Positions 46,412-57,649 of a stretch of DNA of 64,000 nucleotides are shown here, piece by piece (the stretch's first letter is position 1; each line of letters begins with the position of its first letter). Both the position numbers and the translations under genes were made by a program. Under the pieces are notes generated by a model. That model had not been told where the DNA came from, ran no database searches, and saw nothing but the letters and a program-made list of their open reading frames with translations. Source of the DNA: Pseudomonadales bacterium (GTDB lineage: Bacteria > Pseudomonadota > Gammaproteobacteria > Pseudomonadales > Ketobacteraceae); NCBI GenBank assembly GCA_002708905.1, contig PAPM01000034.1:1-64000 (forward strand), in the 5' to 3' direction.

Positions 46412-49138
46412 TTATTCCACTTGCCCATGGCAGTGTTTGTATTTCTTACCGGAACCGCAGGGGCAGGGTTCATTGCGCCCCACCTTGCGTTCCTGCCGCT
46501 GAAACGGTGCATTTCCCGCTTGCTCCGGTTGCCCGCTTTCGGCCGTTGCGGAGGCATCTGCATGCTGCAGGGTCAACTCCCGCTCAGCTGCTTCCCGCCT
46601 CTGCCGCTCCAGCTCTTCCACCTCTTCCTGGCGGCGTAACTCCACTGTACTTAAAACGCGAATGACTTCCAGCTTCACATTCTCCAGGAATGACTGGAAC
46701 AGCTCGAACGCCTCACGCTTGTATTCCTGTTTGGGGTTTTTCTGGGCGTATCCCCGCAGGTGGATACCCTGGCGCAGATGGTCCATATTGGCCAAATGCT
46801 CCTTCCAGAGACGGTCCAGCGTTGCCAACATGACATGCTTTTCCAGCTGGCGCATCACATGGGCTTCGTCACCCAGATTGGCTTCCTTGGTAGCGTAGGC
46901 CTCTTCCAGAATACCAATGATTTTTTCCCGCAAGCTTTCTTCATGCAGGGACTTGTCTTCATCCAGCCACTGCTGAATCGGCATATGCGCACGGAAATCA
47001 GTTTCCATGGCATGCTCCAGACCTTCCACATCCCATTGCTCAATCATACTTTGTGGCGGGATGTAACCGCTGATGAAATCGTTCACCACATCCAGGCGGA
47101 TGGCTTTGATGTTCTCCGACAGGTCTTCCGCATGCAGGATATCGTTACGCTGTTCGTAAACCACCCGACGCTGATCATTGGCCACGTCATCGTATTCCAG
47201 CAGAGACTTACGAATATCAAAGTTACGGCCTTCCACTTTTTTCTGGGCGTTTTCGATGGATTTGGTCACCCAGCGATGCTCAATGGCTTCACCGCGCTCC
47301 ATTCCCAATGTCTGCATCAAACCTTTTACCCGGTCTGATGCAAAAATTCGCATCAAACCGTCTTCCAACGACAGGAAGAAACGGGTGGAACCCGGATCAC
47401 CCTGGCGACCGGCACGACCCCGCAACTGGTTATCGATGCGACGGGATTCATGCCGCTCGGTACCGATAATATGCAAGCCACCAGACTCCTTCACCGCCTG
47501 GTTACGCGCTTCCCACTCAGACTTGAGCTTGGCAACCTGCTCCTCACTGGGATTGTCCAGCGCATCCACTTCCGCCTGCCAGCTTCCGCCGAGCACAATA
47601 TCGGTTCCCCGGCCCGCCATGTTGGTGGCGATGGTAAGAGCGCCAGGACGACCTGCCTGGGCAATGATATCCGCCTCCTGGGCGTGGAACTTGGCGTTCA
47701 ATACCTTGTGATCAATCTTTTGCTTTTTCAGCAAGCCAGATAAATATTCGGACGTTTCGATAGATGCCGTACCCACCAGTACCGGACGCTTGGCTTCCAT
47801 GGCTTCCTTGATGTCTTCGATAATGGCTTCAAACTTTTCTTCCGCTGACATGAAGATCAAGTCATTCATGTCATTCCGCACCATGGGCTTGTTGGTGGGA
47901 ATCACCACCACATCCAAACCATAGATCTGGCGGAATTCAAATGCTTCGGTATCCGCCGTTCCGGTCATGCCGGACAGCTTGTCATAGATCCGGAAATAGT
48001 TCTGGAACGTGGTGGAAGCCAGGGTCTGGTTTTCGTTCTGAATACGCACCCCTTCCTTGGCTTCAATCGCCTGGTGAATACCGTCAGACCAGCGCCGCCC
48101 GGCCATTGTCCGGCCTGTATGCTCGTCCACAATGACGATCTGGTTATTCTGGACGATATAGTCCACATCACGCTGGAACAGGCAGTGGGCTTTCAGAGCC
48201 GCGTGGACATGGTGCAACAGATTCAGGTTGTTGGCGGCATAGAGGCTGTCCCCTTCATGCAGGAGTTTGTACTCCGTCAACAGTTCTTCCACATACTGAT
48301 GGCCTTCTTCAGTCAACTCAACCTGGCGGTTTTTCTCGTCAATAGAATAGTGGTAGCTCTCTGCGCCTTCACCTATCTCACTTTCCTCGTATCCCCGTTT
48401 TAGCTTGGGAATAAGGATATTGATCTTCTTATAGAGTTCAGAACTGTCTTCACTGGGGCCGGAAATAATCAGGGGTGTACGGGCTTCATCAATAAGGATG
48501 GAGTCCACTTCATCCACCACGGCGAAATTCAGCGGACCCTGTACCCTGTCTTCCAGAGTGAACGCCATGTTGTCACGCAGGTAATCAAAGCCGAACTCAT
48601 TATTGGTACCGTAGGTGATATCACAGCCATAGGCTTCACGCTTGCTGGCCGGATCTTGCTGGGACAGGATGACACCGACACTCATACCCAGAAATTCGTA
48701 TAAAGGACGCATCCAGTCCGCATCACGTTGGGCCAAGTAATCATTAACCGTTACCACGTGTACACCACGACCGGACAGCGCATTCAGGTATACCGCCAAT
48801 GTGGCCGTCAGGGTTTTACCCTCACCGGTGCGCATTTCCGCTATTCGCCCTTCATGGAGGGTAATACCGCCGATCATCTGGCAATCGAAGTGACGCATTC
48901 CCATCACCCGCTTACTGGCTTCACGAGCTACCGCAAAGGCCTCAGGCAATAAAGCATCCAGGGTCTCTCCCTGTTCCAGACGGGAGCGAAATTCCGGCGT
49001 TTTGGCTTTGAGCTGATCGTCGCTCAGGGACTGGATTGTTTCCTCCAGGCTGTTGATCTGAACAACCAACTTGCCCATTCGCTTAAGTTCGCGATCGTTC
49101 TTACTGCCTAAAATCTTGCGAAACAGTGGTCCTAACAT
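46412..49138 (-). CDS. secA: Preprotein translocase ATPase SecA
   Basis: A 908-residue SecA, the motor that pushes precursors through SecYEG. Walker [20 protein letters not shown] near residue 103, the DEAD-type [37 protein letters not shown], and [14 protein letters not shown] are in place. The C-terminus [14 protein letters not shown] is the SecB/lipid-binding zinc site. N-terminal [19 protein letters not shown] is standard. Monocistronic with its own terminator. Confidence 0.98.
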   Translation of the reverse strand: MLGPLFRKILGSKNDRELKRMGKLVVQINSLEETIQSLSDDQLKAKTPEFRSRLEQGETLDALLPEAFAVAREASKRVMGMRHFDCQMIGGITLHEGRIAEMRTGEGKTLTATLAVYLNALSGRGVHVVTVNDYLAQRDADWMRPLYEFLGMSVGVILSQQDPASKREAYGCDITYGTNNEFGFDYLRDNMAFTLEDRVQGPLNFAVVDEVDSILIDEARTPLIISGPSEDSSELYKKINILIPKLKRGYEESEIGEGAESYHYSIDEKNRQVELTEEGHQYVEELLTEYKLLHEGDSLYAANNLNLLHHVHAALKAHCLFQRDVDYIVQNNQIVIVDEHTGRTMAGRRWSDGIHQAIEAKEGVRIQNENQTLASTTFQNYFRIYDKLSGMTGTADTEAFEFRQIYGLDVVVIPTNKPMVRNDMNDLIFMSAEEKFEAIIEDIKEAMEAKRPVLVGTASIETSEYLSGLLKKQKIDHKVLNAKFHAQEADIIAQAGRPGALTIATNMAGRGTDIVLGGSWQAEVDALDNPSEEQVAKLKSEWEARNQAVKESGGLHIIGTERHESRRIDNQLRGRAGRQGDPGSTRFFLSLEDGLMRIFASDRVKGLMQTLGMERGEAIEHRWVTKSIENAQKKVEGRNFDIRKSLLEYDDVANDQRRVVYEQRNDILHAEDLSENIKAIRLDVVNDFISGYIPPQSMIEQWDVEGLEHAMETDFRAHMPIQQWLDEDKSLHEESLREKIIGILEEAYATKEANLGDEAHVMRQLEKHVMLATLDRLWKEHLANMDHLRQGIHLRGYAQKNPKQEYKREAFELFQSFLENVKLEVIRVLSTVELRRQEEVEELERQRREAAERELTLQHADASATAESGQPEQAGNAPFQRQERKVGRNEPCPCGSGKKYKHCHGQVE

Positions 49139-49360
49139 AGGTTTTCACTTCTATTACTGAGGCTTTCCTGACCGGCTGACACATTTGGACCACTCCCGGA
49201 GAGTAAAGGTCCAAAACTCCCAAATGCCAACAGGAATAAAATTAAAGGGCCAATTCTAACGTTATTTTCCTAGAAGGATAAAGCATTTACGTGCGGGAAT
49301 AACGACAGGCGCACCGCGATGATGCGCTATCTTGACTATCAGGCTGTTCTGAGATGAAGC

Positions 49361-50287
49361 TTAACCCCGTTTACGGTAAACGTAACGGGCAGGGTCAACG
49401 GCCTTTCCATTTTGCCGGACTTCGAAATGGACATGGGGGCCGGTTGAACGCCCGGTACTTCCCATTCGGGCGAGAGGTTCACCCTGTTTAACAATGTCTC
49501 CAACGGAAACCAGAATTTCCTTGGCATGGGCATAGCGGGTGGTAATGCCACCACCATGGTTTACTTCCACCAGCAAACCGTAGCCATAACGCTCACCAGC
49601 CCAGGTAACTACGCCTGACCCAACCGAGATGATATCAGAGCCTTCTTTGCCGGCGAAGTCCACACCAGCGTGCCATGCCGGGCGCCCACTAAATGGGTCA
49701 GTGCGACGGCCGAAGCGAGATGACAACCAACCCCAGGTAACAGGACGACCCGCGATAGAAACTTCTTTTCTCAGCTTTCGATTCTCCAGCAGGCTTTCGA
49801 GCACTTCTAACTGCTGCTCTCGAGCCTCAATATCTGCGGCTAACTGGTCGAGATCTTCCAGGAAACTGGGGCGATCCAACTCTACCTGAAGCTCGGCCTC
49901 TTCCGGACCACCCACCGCCGGGATGCGTGAAAACTCAAATTCACCACCGTTCAGCTTGGCCACTTCCACCAGTCGCTCACCCAAGGCGTCCAGGCGCATC
50001 AATCGTGCCTGCAGCTCGGCCATACGCACAGTCATGGCTATCAGTTGATCTTCTGCCTGCTTTCTGGCCTGCTCAACTTTTTCAGCGTTATTGGCAATAT
50101 CACTCTTCAAGAAGCTGGCAAGATCACCAGGCTCACTACTTATGCCCTGCTTCAACCACATTCCGGCTGCAACACCGCCGGCGGCAGACAGACAGAGACC
50201 AAGCACAACCGCCAATACCAGCAACGGTGTACGCAGCTTCACTGTTCTTGAGTGGCCGGTCTTGGGATCAAAAAGAATAATGTTCAT
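49361..50287 (-). CDS. M23 family metallopeptidase (LytM-like), membrane-anchored
   Basis: A 308-residue periplasmic protein with an N-terminal membrane anchor (LLVLAVVLGLCLSAAGGVAAGMWL), a coiled coil near 65-125, and a C-terminal LytM domain. The zinc ligands are in WHAGVDFAGKEG and the HVHFEVRQNGKAVDPARYV motif, so it looks active against peptidoglycan cross-bridges rather than a degenerate EnvC-type activator. It lies divergent from dciA, upstream of secA, the same place as in pseudomonads. Confidence 0.9.
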   Translation of the reverse strand: MNIILFDPKTGHSRTVKLRTPLLVLAVVLGLCLSAAGGVAAGMWLKQGISSEPGDLASFLKSDIANNAEKVEQARKQAEDQLIAMTVRMAELQARLMRLDALGERLVEVAKLNGGEFEFSRIPAVGGPEEAELQVELDRPSFLEDLDQLAADIEAREQQLEVLESLLENRKLRKEVSIAGRPVTWGWLSSRFGRRTDPFSGRPAWHAGVDFAGKEGSDIISVGSGVVTWAGERYGYGLLVEVNHGGGITTRYAHAKEILVSVGDIVKQGEPLARMGSTGRSTGPHVHFEVRQNGKAVDPARYVYRKRG

Positions 50288-50391
50288 CTAAATACTACTC
50301 TAGAGCTCGCCGCCAATTTGGTTCAAAATCTTAATAAGGGCTTAGCCCCTAAAAATCACAATCCACTTGGTGAATTGAGCACTTTCTATCA

Positions 50392-50856
50392 ATGGCGAAG
50401 GACAGTACCATAAAAAATATAAGAGATCTCATGCTTTGCAACAAAGAAGTGAAGTCCCTCACCGAAAATTCTCTTCAAGTTGCGGAGCTGAATCACATTT
50501 TGGCATCCGCCCTACCGGCAAAACTGTCTCAATTCTGCACAGTTGCCAGCTATCGCAATGGCTCTCTCATCCTGCAAGCCCAAACCGGTTCTGCAGCTAC
50601 CCAGCTTAAGTTCATGCAGCCCCAAATTTTCGCCAAACTCAAAAAATCCAGCAAATTCAGGGCACTACAGGAAATCTGTATCCGTATCGCCGCCCAGCAG
50701 CCGAAACTGGACAGGCACTACAAACGAGAGGCGCCGACCGTCTCCACGCAAAATCGCGACCTGATTCGGCAGACAGCGAACGGCCTAACCGATCAAGACT
50801 TGGCAGCGTCGATGCGAAAACTGGCGACTACCTTAGAGAACTATGGCAAAAAATGA
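50392..50856 (+). CDS. dciA: DciA (DUF721) replicative helicase partner
   Basis: A 154-residue DUF721 protein. LNHILASALPAKLSQFCTVASYRNGSLILQAQTGSAATQLKFMQPQIF is the conserved KH-like domain. DciA is the ancestral bacterial helicase operator that interacts with DnaB and replaces DnaC-type loaders. The C-terminal tail is charged and probably disordered. In gammaproteobacteria it is commonly next to lpxC and secA, as here, which supports the call. Confidence 0.85.
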   Translation: MAKDSTIKNIRDLMLCNKEVKSLTENSLQVAELNHILASALPAKLSQFCTVASYRNGSLILQAQTGSAATQLKFMQPQIFAKLKKSSKFRALQEICIRIAAQQPKLDRHYKREAPTVSTQNRDLIRQTANGLTDQDLAASMRKLATTLENYGKK

Positions 50857-50864
50857 TGGGATTT

Positions 50865-50898
50865 CCATCTAACCCGATGTAATAACCGGGTTAGATGG
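50865..50898. other. 12-base inverted repeat between dciA and lpxC
   Basis: CCATCTAACCCG and CGGGTTAGATGG form a perfect 12-base stem with a 10-base loop between two converging genes. No T run follows on either strand, so it is not a standard terminator, though it may slow polymerase or protect mRNA ends. Confidence 0.6.
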
Positions 50899-50930
50899 AC
50901 GGAAGGAAGGTTTTAGCTAACTTTATTTGG

Positions 50931-51845
50931 CTAATCCATTGCCAAAATGGGTCTTGCGTAAGAGATGGGAGCCACTTTCTCATCGTCAAAGGTAACGATT
51001 TCCCATGCATCTTCCTGCTTAAGCAGCTCACGCACCAGCATATTGTTCAGCGCATGACCAGATTTGTAACCATGGAACTCACCAATCAGGCTCTTGCCTA
51101 ACTGATACAGGTCACCAATGGCATCCAACACCTTGTGACGCACGAACTCATCGTCATAGCGAAGACCGTCTTCATTCAGAATGCGGTAATCATCTACAAC
51201 GATGGCGTTCTCAACACTACCACCCAGCGCCAGATTGCGCTCCCGCAGATATTCGATATCACGCATGAACCCGAAGGTACGGGCCCGACTCACTTCTCGA
51301 ACGAAGGAGGTGCTCGAAAAATCAAGCGAGATATTCTGGCTACGGCTTTTGATCACAGGATGATCAAAGTCGATGGTAAAGCCAACTTTGAAGCCATTGA
51401 ACGGCAGGAAGGTGGCCGTCTTGTCTCCATCCTTGACTTGAACCTTACGCTTAATGCGGATGAACTGCTTGAGCGCGTTTTGCTCTTCAATACCGGCGGA
51501 TTGCAGCAGGAACACAAATGGCCCAGCACTGCCGTCCATAATAGGTACTTCCGGTGCACTCAGATCCACATACGCGTTGTCGATACCCAGACCAGCCATA
51601 GCAGAGAGCAGGTGTTCCACAGTGGAAACCCGAACATCCCCGTTCTCAAGGGTTGTGGACAGGGTTGTGTCACCCACATTCATCACATCAGCGCGAATGG
51701 TCACAACCGGGTCCAGGTCTGTGCGGCAAAATACAATTCCGGTGTTTACCGGCGCCGGGCGCAAGGTCAGGTAAACCTTGTCACCGGTGTGCAGACCGAT
51801 ACCGGTTGCACGAATCGTATTTTTCAATGTGCGTTGTCTAATCAT
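50931..51845 (-). CDS. lpxC: UDP-3-O-acyl-N-acetylglucosamine deacetylase
   Basis: A 304-residue zinc deacetylase that commits the cell to lipid A synthesis. [21 protein letters not shown] at the N-terminus, [21 protein letters not shown] with a zinc His, [31 protein letters not shown] with the other zinc ligands, and [12 protein letters not shown] with the catalytic His. I start at MIRQRTLK. The C-terminus is the degradation-tag region (AMD). Last gene of the dcw run. Confidence 0.97.
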   Translation of the reverse strand: MIRQRTLKNTIRATGIGLHTGDKVYLTLRPAPVNTGIVFCRTDLDPVVTIRADVMNVGDTTLSTTLENGDVRVSTVEHLLSAMAGLGIDNAYVDLSAPEVPIMDGSAGPFVFLLQSAGIEEQNALKQFIRIKRKVQVKDGDKTATFLPFNGFKVGFTIDFDHPVIKSRSQNISLDFSSTSFVREVSRARTFGFMRDIEYLRERNLALGGSVENAIVVDDYRILNEDGLRYDDEFVRHKVLDAIGDLYQLGKSLIGEFHGYKSGHALNNMLVRELLKQEDAWEIVTFDDEKVAPISYARPILAMD

Positions 51846-51970
51846 GATGTTCCACACAAATCAAAGAGTTAAAAGATCAAAAGGCACGAAATCTTAGTCT
51901 GCCGCAATATTAGCAGTAACTGTCAAGATAACCAAATATTTAGCAAACAATTGTGCACTATTTAACCTGA

Positions 51971-53143
51971 TCAATCCGCCTGTCGTCGCAAAAAGGTTGG
52001 AATATCCAAATATTCGCGGTTCACATCTGTTTCCATCATGGGACGACGGCGGGTTTCAGTAGCCGGGTGATCACGACGTATACGATCCACGGCAGGCTTA
52101 TCAAACTGCTTGTAGTCTGAGACAGCTTCAACGGGAGACCGTTTAGTCACGCTTTCAACTGCACGAACCGGTGCTGCCTGTTCCGCAACGGGACCCAAAC
52201 CGGTGGCCACAACCGTCACACGCAGATCATCGCCCATGGAAGGATCGATTACCGTACCCACTACCACAGTGGCATGCTCGGAGGCGAACTCTTCAACCGT
52301 ATCACCCACTTCAGAGAACTCACCCAAAGACAGACTTTCGCCCGCGGTGATATTCACCAGAATGCCGCGCGCGCCTTGCAGGTTTACGTCTTCCAGCAAT
52401 GGACTGCGAATGGCTTTCTCGGCCGCTTCGCGGGCACGGTTTTCACCGCTGGAGCCACCGGTACCCATCATAGCCATACCCATTTCGGACATGACGGTGC
52501 GCACGTCAGCAAAGTCGACGTTGATCATACCGGGACGGATGATCAGGTCAGCGATACCTTGTACCGCACCCAGCAGCACATCATTGGCTGCCTTGAACGC
52601 ATCCAACAAACTGGTTTTAGGACCCAACACAGACAACAGTTTCTCGTTGGGGATAGTGATCAGCGAGTCCACGTTCTCAGTCAACTCTTTCATACCTTCC
52701 ATGGCAACCTGCATACGCTTGCGACCTTCGAACGGAAATGGCTTGGTCACAACTGCAACGGTCAGGATACCCATCTCCTTGGCTATCTCCGCAACGATAG
52801 GTGCACCACCGGTTCCGGTACCACCACCCATACCGGCGGTGATAAAGACCATGTCCGCACCTTCCAGCACTTCGCGAATGCGATCGCGATCTTCCAGTGC
52901 GGCATCCCGGCCCACATTAGGATTGGCACCGGCACCCAAACCTTTGGTGACCGCACCACCCAACTGCAGTAAGGTTTTGGCGTTCATATTTTTCAGCGCC
53001 TGAGCGTCGGTATTGGCACAGATGAACTCAACACCGTCCACTTCATTGGACAGCATGTGCTCCACGGCATTACCACCGCCGCCGCCAACGCCGACTACTT
53101 TGATGACTGCGTTCTGAGGAACGTTATCAACTAGTTCAAACAT
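51971..53143 (-). CDS. ftsZ: Cell division protein FtsZ
   Basis: A 390-residue tubulin-like GTPase that forms the Z ring. [31 protein letters not shown] (the tubulin signature) and the T7 loop [15 protein letters not shown] are intact. An acidic/Pro linker leads to the conserved tail [14 protein letters not shown] that binds FtsA and ZipA. Follows ftsA after 73 bases. Confidence 0.98.
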   Translation of the reverse strand: MFELVDNVPQNAVIKVVGVGGGGGNAVEHMLSNEVDGVEFICANTDAQALKNMNAKTLLQLGGAVTKGLGAGANPNVGRDAALEDRDRIREVLEGADMVFITAGMGGGTGTGGAPIVAEIAKEMGILTVAVVTKPFPFEGRKRMQVAMEGMKELTENVDSLITIPNEKLLSVLGPKTSLLDAFKAANDVLLGAVQGIADLIIRPGMINVDFADVRTVMSEMGMAMMGTGGSSGENRAREAAEKAIRSPLLEDVNLQGARGILVNITAGESLSLGEFSEVGDTVEEFASEHATVVVGTVIDPSMGDDLRVTVVATGLGPVAEQAAPVRAVESVTKRSPVEAVSDYKQFDKPAVDRIRRDHPATETRRRPMMETDVNREYLDIPTFLRRQAD

Positions 53144-53216
53144 ATTTATCTCCCTTCCTTTCCTTCAGCTATGGTTTCTCTTGTTGAGAACTTTTTAAAT
53201 CTTGTTGTGTGGGCTG

Positions 53217-54443
53217 TTAGAAGTTGCCCTTGATCCAGGTTTTCATCTTATCCATCAGGCCGGCCTGCACGACATTAGGCGGACTTTGTGGCGCAGCGCC
53301 GGTGGCGACCTGTTTCTGTCCATACTTGAGCAAGCCAACCCCGGTGGAATAAATGGGGTTCTTCACCATCTCGGTCAGGCCAGCCACCGTCTGGGGCGAC
53401 GCCAGCCGCACCGGCATGTGGAAAATTTCCTCCGCCAACTCCACCGCGCCTTCCATTTTGGAGGAGCCTCCCGTCAGCACGATGCCGGCGGCAATCAGAT
53501 CTTCGTATCCGGATCGTCGCAACTCGGCCTGCACCAGTGAAAACAGCTCGTCATAGCGGGGCTCCACCACCTCAGCCAACGCCTGACGGGACAATTCACG
53601 GGGAGGACGATCACCAACACTCGCCACTTTGATCGTTTCATCGGGCCCCGCCAACTGAGTCAGACAGCATGCGTATTTGATCTTGATATCGTTTGCATGT
53701 TCCGTTGGCGTGCGCAATGCCATGGCAATGTCGTTGGTCACCTGATCACCCGCGATAGGAATGACCGCAGTGTGACGAATGGAGCCCTCGGTAAACACCG
53801 CAATATCCGTAGTGCCACCACCAATATCCACCATGCAGACACCCAATTCTTTTTCATCATCGGTTAAAACGGCGTAGGCGGAAGCCAGCTGCTCCAGGAT
53901 AATGTCTTCCACTTCCAAACCGCAGCGGCGCACGCAACGTTCAATGTTCTGGGCGGCATTTACCGCGCAGGTCACCAGGTGCACCTTGGATTCCAATCGC
54001 ACGCCGGACATGCCCATGGGTTCTTTTATCCCTTCCTGGGAATCGATCACGTACTCCTGGGGCAAGATGTGCAGCACTTTCTGGTCGGCGGGAATCGGCA
54101 CGGCCTGGGCTGCATCGATTACACGCTCCAGGTCAGCCCGGGTGACTTCCCGATCCCGAATGGCGACAATGCCGTGGCTGTTCAGGCTGCGAATGTGGCT
54201 TCCCGCGATGCCCACGTAAACCGAATGAATCTGGCAACCCGCCATCAACTCAGCTTCTTCCACCGCACGTTGAATAGACTGGACCGTGGATTCGATGTCC
54301 ACCACCACACCTTTCTTGAGACCGCGGGAGGGGCAGGAACCGATCCCGACGACTTCGATTCGGCCATCACCTTTTAACTGGCCCACAATGGCCACGACCT
54401 TGGTGGTACCAATGTCCAGTCCAACTATCATTCGGCTACCCAT
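53217..54443 (-). CDS. ftsA: Cell division protein FtsA
   Basis: A 408-residue actin-like protein that ties FtsZ to the membrane. MIVGLDIGTTKVVAIVGQL is phosphate-1, ELGVCMVDIGGGTTDIAVFTEG phosphate-2, and GIVLTGGSSKMEGAVELAEEIF the adenosine motif. The C-terminal MDKMKTWIKGNF is the amphipathic membrane anchor. The start is uncertain: MGSRMIVGLD is typical, but the frame is open another 31 codons upstream, overlapping ftsQ by 26 bases, with a GGAAGAA site before ATGATG. Confidence 0.94.
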   Translation of the reverse strand: MGSRMIVGLDIGTTKVVAIVGQLKGDGRIEVVGIGSCPSRGLKKGVVVDIESTVQSIQRAVEEAELMAGCQIHSVYVGIAGSHIRSLNSHGIVAIRDREVTRADLERVIDAAQAVPIPADQKVLHILPQEYVIDSQEGIKEPMGMSGVRLESKVHLVTCAVNAAQNIERCVRRCGLEVEDIILEQLASAYAVLTDDEKELGVCMVDIGGGTTDIAVFTEGSIRHTAVIPIAGDQVTNDIAMALRTPTEHANDIKIKYACCLTQLAGPDETIKVASVGDRPPRELSRQALAEVVEPRYDELFSLVQAELRRSGYEDLIAAGIVLTGGSSKMEGAVELAEEIFHMPVRLASPQTVAGLTEMVKNPIYSTGVGLLKYGQKQVATGAAPQSPPNVVQAGLMDKMKTWIKGNF

Positions 54444-54510
54444 ATCTCTGACTACTCCACTGGACTTTTCCTGTGTACTTACGGGATGGGAATCTCCCAG
54501 GCCAAACATG

Positions 54511-55272
54511 TTACGCAGCGTCTGTGTCACCATCATCTTTCTTCCACTTGATTGCCAGTCCGTTCTCGTATCGCAAATCGACTTTGAACAGTTGTTGTTT
54601 TTGTTGCTCGGTGAACATCGCGTACAGTCGGGTGAAACGTTTCAGCTTCTCCATACTGTCTTTATCATCAACCACCAACATCAAACCGTTGTCGAGTTGC
54701 GCTCTCCAGGAGATCCGATCTTCCAGCTCAATGGTGCTAACTGAAAGACCAACCTCGCGCAAAATTTCCTGCATTTTTGTGTAGCGTTCTGCAATGGCAA
54801 CAGCTTGATCCGGCTTGCCTATAAAAGTAGGCAAATTTACATCAGGCTGCACGTGTTCTGCAGAAAATATTTCACCTTTTACGCTTAAAAATTCACTTTT
54901 TCCCCAGTTTGCCACTGGAACGCGTTCCTGCAGATAAACAATCAATGTATTCGGCCATTCTTTTTTGGCATCTGCGTAATCGATCCAGGTCAAAGATTCC
55001 GTGGTCTGTTTAATTTTTTCCAGGTCCACTGTGAAAAAGTTTTCCACCATGTAGGGCGATAAGGCCGCCTGCAAAACCTGCTGATCCACATGTTGCAGCT
55101 CGCCCATCACCGTGATCCTTTGAATAGGATAGCCATCAAACCAGCGATAAAGGGCCACCCGTCCCGCCAACACAACCGAAGCCAACAGCATCAACGCTAT
55201 CACCAGCAACACCAGGCGCAGGGCGTCCCGGTTCACCGCTGGTTGCTTTTGATTGGCTTTCGTTTGTTTCAC
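54511..55272 (-). CDS. ftsQ: Cell division protein FtsQ
   Basis: A 253-residue single-span protein. The helix VLLVIALMLLASVVLAGRVAL is followed by a POTRA domain (YPIQRITVMGELQHVDQQVLQAAL) and the FtsQ beta domain (WPNTLIVYLQERVPVANWG). It links FtsB/FtsL to early division proteins. 11 bases after ddl. Confidence 0.94.
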   Translation of the reverse strand: MKQTKANQKQPAVNRDALRLVLLVIALMLLASVVLAGRVALYRWFDGYPIQRITVMGELQHVDQQVLQAALSPYMVENFFTVDLEKIKQTTESLTWIDYADAKKEWPNTLIVYLQERVPVANWGKSEFLSVKGEIFSAEHVQPDVNLPTFIGKPDQAVAIAERYTKMQEILREVGLSVSTIELEDRISWRAQLDNGLMLVVDDKDSMEKLKRFTRLYAMFTEQQKQQLFKVDLRYENGLAIKWKKDDGDTDAA

Positions 55273-55283
55273 TGATTCGCCCT

Positions 55284-56201
55284 TTACCTTTTCACACTTG
55301 AAGCAATAGCTTCCACCAATTGTTCAAAACTGTATCCCTTAGCCTTGGCGGCCATGGGCACCAGGCTGTGATCCGTCATTCCAGGTACAGTGTTGACTTC
55401 CAGCAGCCAGAACGCACCCTCTTTATCCTGCATTGCATCAACACGCCCCCACCCCTGACAGCCAACAGCCTTGAATGCTTCCAGACACAATTGCTGCAGC
55501 TGGTTTTCTGCTTCTTTTTCCAGACCACAAGGAATCAGATATTCCGTCGTATCGGACTGGTACTTGGCATCAAAATCATAAAACAGGTGCGGAGTTTTCA
55601 AGCGAATAACCGGGAGCGCTTCCTCACCCAGAATCGCGCAGGTGTATTCTGCTCCTTCGACCCAACGTTCCAGCAAAATCACATCACCATGATCCAGCGC
55701 CTTATCCACAGCCGTAACCAGTTCGGCTTCGGTGGTTGCTCTGGACATTCCAATACTGGATCCTTCCAGGGGAGGCTTCACCATCACAACACCGCCCATG
55801 GCTTCCAGAATGCCGTCCAGCTCATCGCTGCTGGTGACGGATTTAAAATCGGGGGTTGGTAAGCCCAGGCCGGACCAAATCAACTTGGTGCGCAACTTGT
55901 CCATACCAATGGCTGAAGCCGCGACCCCACTGCCGGTGTAGGGAATATTCAGTACTTCCAGCAGGCCTTGAATAACACCGTCCTCACCACCGCGACCATG
56001 CAACGCGATGAACGCGGTATCAATACCGGCCAGTTGCTTGAACAGCTCTTCGTTAAAGCGGACATCAATACCCACCGCATTCGCTCCCAGGCTTTTCAAT
56101 GCCGCCAAAACAGCATGTCCACTGCGCAGCGAAATGGCCCGCTCAGCGGATTCACCGCCGTACAACACACCAAATTTTCCCAAAGCCGCCAACGCGCTCA
56201 T
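55284..56201 (-). CDS. ddl: D-alanine--D-alanine ligase
   Basis: A 305-residue ATP-grasp ligase (DdlB type) that makes D-Ala-D-Ala. FGVLYGGESAERAISLRSG, ALHGRGGEDGVIQGLLEVL, PPLEGSSIGMSR and LLEVNTVPGMTDHSLVPMAAK are the conserved blocks. Its place between murC and ftsQ is the usual dcw position. Confidence 0.96.
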   Translation of the reverse strand: MSALAALGKFGVLYGGESAERAISLRSGHAVLAALKSLGANAVGIDVRFNEELFKQLAGIDTAFIALHGRGGEDGVIQGLLEVLNIPYTGSGVAASAIGMDKLRTKLIWSGLGLPTPDFKSVTSSDELDGILEAMGGVVMVKPPLEGSSIGMSRATTEAELVTAVDKALDHGDVILLERWVEGAEYTCAILGEEALPVIRLKTPHLFYDFDAKYQSDTTEYLIPCGLEKEAENQLQQLCLEAFKAVGCQGWGRVDAMQDKEGAFWLLEVNTVPGMTDHSLVPMAAKAKGYSFEQLVEAIASSVKR

Positions 56202-56209
56202 ACTCAGCC

Positions 56210-57649
56210 CTACACCTCTTTTAACCGACTGGTAGCCAGTCTGCTTGAAATGGTTCCTACGTTACCCGCACCCTGTGTTATCAACACATCTCCGGGCTTC
56301 AACACATCTTTTAATATCTTGGGAATCTTTTGCACATCATCCACAAACACCGGATCCACCGCGCCCCGCTGACGGATGCTGCGACTCAGGCTGCGGCTGT
56401 CAGCGCCAGGTATGGGATCTTCACCGGCAGAGTACACTTCCATGAGCAGCAACAGATCCACCTGCGACAGCACGCTCACAAAATCCTCGTATAAATCCCG
56501 CGTCCGGCTGTAACGATGGGGTTGATACATCATCACGATGCGGCGGTCAGGCCAGGCACCACGGGCAGCGCTCAACGTGGCGGCCACTTCTGTGGGATGA
56601 TGTCCGTAATCATCCACCAACGTAACGATCCCATCACCATGCGGCAGGTTATCGCAAACCTGAAAACGTCGCCCCACACCCTGGAATCGAGCCAACGCAT
56701 CCACAATGGCCTGATCAGCGATACCTTCGTCGGTAGCCACAGCAATGGCGGCCAAGGCGTTCAACACGTTGTGATGGCCGGGAATATTCAGGGATACCTT
56801 CAACACACCGGGCTTGTCGTGCCGAACCACATCAAAATGGGAACGGGTGCCTTCCATTACAATACTTTCCGCCCTGACATCGGCATCTTCATGCACACCG
56901 TAGGTCACCACAGGGCGCGAAACCTGCGGTAACAAACTGACAATCACCGGATCATCAATACACATGACCGCCAGCCCATAAAACGGCAGGTTATGCAGGA
57001 ACTGGATAAACGTATCTTTCAGCTTGTTAAAATCGCCTCCATATGTCGCCATATGATCGGCTTCAATGTTGGTGACCACTGAAATCATCGGTTGCAGATG
57101 CAGGAAAGATGCATCACTCTCGTCCGCTTCTGCCACGAAATAGCGACTGTCCCCCAGCCGGGCATTGGTACCAGCACTGTTTAACAGCCCACCGATAACA
57201 AAGGTGGGATCCAATTCACCTTCGGCCAGGATGGATGCAATCAAACTGGTGGTGGTGGTTTTGCCGTGGGTCCCGGCTACCGCAATACCGTGGCGATAAC
57301 GCATTAGCTCTCCCAACATTTCTGCCCTGGGTACGACGGGAACCCGCATATCCTGTGCAGCAACCAGTTCAGGGTTATCTGCTTTCACGGCAGACGACAC
57401 CACCACCACGCTGGCCTGGGCGACATTGTTCTGATGATGCCCGATGAAGACCGTGGCACCCAGCTCTTCCAGTCTTTGTGTAGTGGCACTGGACTTGATA
57501 TCACTGCCGGTGATCCGATAACCCTGGTTCAGCAAAACTTCCGCTATACCACACATGCCCGCACCGCCTATACCCACAAAGTGGATGGTGCGAATACGGC
57601 GCATCTCGGGAATTTCAATTAAGCGGGGAGCGGCTTTCTGATTATTCAC
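56210..57649 (-). CDS. murC: UDP-N-acetylmuramate--L-alanine ligase
   Basis: A 479-residue Mur ligase that adds L-Ala. [18 protein letters not shown], the P-loop [32 protein letters not shown] and [15 protein letters not shown] are standard. I start at a GTG ([10 protein letters not shown]) because GGAGGT sits five bases before it and the product aligns with the E. coli N-terminus; the GTG overlaps the murG stop region by 8 bases. An upstream in-frame ATG would lie inside murG. Confidence 0.95.
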   Translation of the reverse strand: MNNQKAAPRLIEIPEMRRIRTIHFVGIGGAGMCGIAEVLLNQGYRITGSDIKSSATTQRLEELGATVFIGHHQNNVAQASVVVVSSAVKADNPELVAAQDMRVPVVPRAEMLGELMRYRHGIAVAGTHGKTTTTSLIASILAEGELDPTFVIGGLLNSAGTNARLGDSRYFVAEADESDASFLHLQPMISVVTNIEADHMATYGGDFNKLKDTFIQFLHNLPFYGLAVMCIDDPVIVSLLPQVSRPVVTYGVHEDADVRAESIVMEGTRSHFDVVRHDKPGVLKVSLNIPGHHNVLNALAAIAVATDEGIADQAIVDALARFQGVGRRFQVCDNLPHGDGIVTLVDDYGHHPTEVAATLSAARGAWPDRRIVMMYQPHRYSRTRDLYEDFVSVLSQVDLLLLMEVYSAGEDPIPGADSRSLSRSIRQRGAVDPVFVDDVQKIPKILKDVLKPGDVLITQGAGNVGTISSRLATSRLKEV

